A stretch of DNA of 64,000 nt from Diplocarpon mali (lineage: Eukaryota; Ascomycota; Leotiomycetes; Helotiales; Drepanopezizaceae): assembly GCA_024741835.1 (NCBI GenBank), contig JAENRP010000148.1, positions 40,489 to 104,488 on the forward strand, in the 5' to 3' direction. The notes beneath the pieces were generated by a model that did no database searches, was not told the origin of the DNA, and saw only the letters and a list, made by a program, of their open reading frames with translations. The translations under genes and the position numbers were made by a program. This document shows, piece after piece, positions 61,110 through 64,000 of this stretch (positions are counted from its first letter, which is position 1; every line of letters begins with the position of its first letter).

Positions 61110-61194
61110 TGTCGTATATAATACCGCTCGGCCAAAATGTGAATCCATACCTTAAGGCGTGTACTAGCATATTTAGCCTATTTTCTGCATAATA
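61110..61194. repeat. TRIM right terminal repeat (85 bp)
   Basis: tgtcgtatataatacc...ctgcataata. Differs from the left copy by a few transitions only. Confidence 0.9.
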
Positions 61195-63137
61195 AGAGTA
61201 TATGGAAAGAGTGGTCAATGTATATAAGAATACCGTTAGGTTAAGAGAGAAAAATCCGTTCCTTTATAATCGCTTTAGTAAATGCATTTTTAATATTATA
61301 CTATTTGCATTTAAAGTTCTTAGCAGCTACTATTGCTTTAAATATGCAAAGGGTATCTATGCGAACTATCGGCATAAACGTATTAAAGTAGTCTTTTCTA
61401 TACTATTAGGAAAAGCCCTTAGCTATAAGCCTTACCTTATAACATTCTAAGGTCCTATCTATATATATCTTAATTATAAAGACCTATTCTATTAATACTA
61501 GGTTTATATCCTTTAATATTAGTTCCTCTATTTATATACTATTTGCAATAAGAGAGCTTATCTCCTCTTAAATTGCCTTATTCTATACTATTCTATTCTT
61601 TAGGTTATTAATAGCTTTATTATACGTCTTTAGAAGAGAGATTTTCATTATCCCTCTAGCGGCTAAGAACGCATTATCTTTATTAAAGCTTTATTAAAGT
61701 TCGAACTTATAGATCTTATACGCTATTATAGCTTAAATACGCTTAGACTTACGTTCATTTAAAGTATCTTCTAATTCTAGGTCTCTATTCCTCTTTAAAG
61801 GCGTAGGTTTAGCTATAGGTTCTATAGGCTTATTATCTAAGGAACTGTTTTCTAATAGTAAAGGCTTATTATTACTTATATATATTTTAGGAATATCCTT
61901 TACTATAGGTGCTTTGATTAAAGGGATAATAATATTAAAGTTATTCTATACTTTAAGTAATTTACAGATAATAGGCATAGTCTATTCGGCCTTTAGGCGA
62001 TTAATAGGTCGTCGATTAATAGGTGCGCTTAATATACCTAAGCTAAGAGAAAGGGGTTATTAGTTCGACTTAATAGTATTACCGTCGAGTAGTATACCTT
62101 ACGAATCTTTAAGTATATAAAGCTTTAAGGACAGCTCCCTCCTATTTTAAGATTCGTCGAACTCAACTATCGAAGATATAATTACTTGCCTTAAGTCTAG
62201 CGCGTATACTATCTATTGCTTTATTATCTATTTAATATACCTAATAAATATACACTTTCTACTTCGGTCTATTAGCTTCTTACTCTTTATACTCGTAGGC
62301 TAGGACTTTAAGCTAATATAAGAGTAGCAGACGCTTTTAAAGACGCAGATATAGTCTAAGCTTAGTTTCTATTTAAAATATGCCTTATATAGTAATATTT
62401 AAGTGCTATTAACTATTAGTTTACTACCTATTCTATTTCGCAGGTATCTATCTACTTTAACTATAAGGTCCTAGAATTCTAATAGTAAGTTAGCATCTAA
62501 TAATAGAGTACGATAGTCAGTCTTTACTTATTAAATGCTTCGCTTAGCGATACTATTTTAATAGGAACCTTTATATATTATAGTTAATTTATAATAAACT
62601 CCTTATTTTACCTATTTATTAAGCTTTGCCTTAATCTTTGATATATTATTAGACCTAATAGCTATTAGCTTTAATTAGGTCTAGCGTTCTATTATTACTT
62701 TCTAAGTTTTAAGCTTTTTTATAAATTTAGATTTGGTCCTAGCGCAAATAGTCTATATTTACTAAGTGGCATTATCTACTATTTAAGAAAACTAATTATT
62801 TCCTTTAATTAAGGTTATAAATAGTCTAATAGTATTAATGGATATTAGCGCTAGTATCGAATCGTTTTATAAATTAAGCTTAATTTGCATTCGATTTCGA
62901 AGTTTTATTAGCTTACAAATTCAGTATACTAAGCGATCCTTTAGTACTTAGATCTTTTATTTTAAGGTTAAGACCTTATATAGGCCCTTTAATTTCTTTA
63001 GCTTTAAATTTGCGAATCTTTTATATATTAGCTAATACTTTAATAGGCTTTCGGCTTTTAATAGCTTTAATAGCCTATTATCAATCGATACTTTATTATT
63101 AGCGGCTAGAAAGGAATAGTAATAGTAGTTTTAGGTT

Positions 63138-63650
63138 TTGCTATTTTCCAATTGCAAGCCTAGCTTAAGAGTCGTTTTTAATAAAACCGCAAGATCTACT
63201 TATAGTCTTAGCTTAAGAGTCGATTTCTTAGAAATAGTAAGATCTACTCGCAGTCCTAGCTTAAGAGTTATTTCTAATGAATCTGCGAAGTTTACTCATA
63301 GTCCTAGCTTAAGAGTCATTTCCGCAAATTTCACTTGCGATCTTAGCTTAAGAGTTATTATTAGCAAATCTATAGAATCTACTTATAGGCTTGGCCTAGG
63401 AGTTATTTCTATTAAATTCACTTATAGTCCTAGCTTAAGAGTCATCTTTAAGGATACTTTACAATCTACTTATAGTCTTAGCTTAAGAGTTATTTTTACG
63501 AATTTCACTTATAATTCTAGCTTAAGAGTCTATCTATTCTCCTTATCCTTACTTAATTATATTAGGGCAAAGAGTGCACTCTCCTTAAAGGAATCTACTT
63601 ATAAGTCTGGCCTAAGAGTTAATTTCTATAATATTACTTTTAAGATAATA
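63138..63650 (-). repeat. B5 coding-region degenerate tandem repeat
   Basis: About ten units with plus-strand core agcttaagagtc, spaced about 40-50 bp, equivalent to 17918-18395. The plus strand is open for 171 codons here because the repeat lacks stops in that frame; I regard that as a shadow. Confidence 0.75.
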
Positions 63651-64000
63651 TAAAGTCTATCTTTAATTTTAGCCTTAAAGATTACTTTATAATTATTATT
63701 TATAAGTTATATAAATTGATTATTAAAAACTTTTATATAATTCAACTTTATATAGATTTTATAATTAAATAAAAGATTAATACTTAAGCTAAGTATAAGA
63801 AGAATATTTTATAAAAAGAAAGAAATGCTAGTAATATTTATCTTTATTATATTTATCGAATTTATATATAACCTTCTATTACTAACCTTAATAAAGCGCC
63901 TTTTTATTTTAGTAAGCGGGCCTTTAAATAGGTAGGATTTATTAATTATATATACTATATAATTAGTATTACTATACTAATTAGATTTAAAGATCTTATA

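Larger units (their letters stand above)
60696..61194. mobile_element. TRIM-like miniature LTR element, 499 bp, TSD agagt
   Basis: Terminal direct repeats of 85 bp flank a 329-bp non-coding core. Perfect duplications (agagt at 60691-60695 and 61195-61199) interrupt B5 RT; B1 shows the empty site gcagagtata near 6834. Termini are TG...CA (TGTCGTGCA / TGCATAACA, imperfect inverted). The core starts with an inverted repeat (ggtcgccggaa...ttccgacggcc, 60790-60820). Base composition is close to unmutated. No gag or pol, so it must have moved using proteins of another element. Confidence 0.88.
58852..64000 (-). mobile_element. Copia B5, 3' part, runs off the right edge
   Basis: Minus-strand family B element with its 3' LTR at the left, flank actta (58847-58851). 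It is interrupted by a solo B LTR (59688-59882) and by a TRIM (60696-61194). It extends to the gag/protease border at the window end (equivalent to B1 about 9600). Confidence 0.92.
59349..64000 (-). pseudogene. B5 Copia pol remnant
   Basis: Minus-strand pol, stop TAG at 59349-59351: RNase H (split by the solo LTR), RT (split by the TRIM), integrase, repeat linker. The RT catalytic pair at 60539-60544 reads Y-I-N-N. Stops abound. Continues beyond the window into protease and gag. Confidence 0.82.

Noticed and set aside
60940..61218. 92-codon minus-strand ORF across the TRIM end
   Set aside because: It crosses the TRIM/B5 junction, so it cannot be a native gene; it reflects the low stop density of unmutated TRIM sequence.
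1..64000. tRNA, rRNA or intact host genes
   Set aside because: No cloverleaf or rRNA core sequence was noticed, and no frame of normal gene length is free of RIP-type stops. A covariance-model scan was not possible.

Overview
The window looks like an AT-rich, gene-poor block of a filamentous ascomycete (Pezizomycotina) genome. It is built almost wholly from nested LTR retrotransposons ruined by repeat-induced point mutation (RIP). TpA is strikingly common, CpA and TpG are depleted, and coding frames are broken mostly by TAG/TAA where CAG, CAA or TGG is expected. Copies of one family differ mainly by C/T and G/A transitions. I find no intact gene, rRNA, tRNA or CRISPR array. The species cannot be named from the sequence.

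Families (letters are mine). A = Ty3/Gypsy chromovirus with 306-307 bp LTRs (A1 1-2695 minus, partial; A2 22010-29573 plus, complete; A3 35252-42818 plus, complete). B = Ty1/Copia with 195 bp LTRs (B3 2696-4429 plus, partial; B1 5195-11332 minus; B2 15792-21978 plus, complete; B4 31201-32962 minus, partial; B5 58852-64000 minus, runs off the window; solo LTR 59688-59882). C = older Gypsy element on the minus strand in four pieces (4430-5194, 32963-35251, 42819-43381, 49718-51101). D1 and D2 = two divergent Copia families, both plus strand (D1 11333-31200 in three pieces; D2 51102 to about 57000). F = Gypsy chromovirus with 243 bp LTRs, minus strand (43382-49717). G = an integrase remnant at 57060-57700. 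A 499 bp non-coding element with 85 bp direct terminal repeats (a TRIM) sits inside B5.

Target-site duplications (TSDs) give the order of insertion: agcaa for A2, aaaga for A3, ccttt for B2, agatc for F, agagt for the TRIM, aatat for the solo LTR. The sequence taatt lies both left of B1 (5190-5194) and right of B4 (32963-32967). Everything from 5195 to 32962 therefore entered C at one site. The inferred nest is G > D2 > C > original B > D1 > (B2, A2), with A1 inside B3 and with B3, A3 and F also inside C. B1 carries mismatched flanks and is best explained as a recombinant of two B copies.

The most interesting content is a set of antisense accessory ORFs between pol and the 3' LTR. In A2 the antisense reading frame is 303 codons once a single 85-nt intron (GT...CTGAC...TAG) is removed. 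The intron is the same length in A3, with branch site CTAAC. A and D2 antisense products share a C-x2-C-x6-C motif once C-to-Y changes are allowed for. D1 has an Ala/Pro-rich antisense ORF in the same place. A second unusual feature is a roughly 25-bp quasi-palindrome (GACTC...GAGTC) that recurs inside the B coding region and again as a 62-65 bp tandem repeat in its 3' untranslated region.

LTR and TSD boundaries were read directly. Coding boundaries of the ruined ORFs are approximate because start codons and frames are obscured by mutation.
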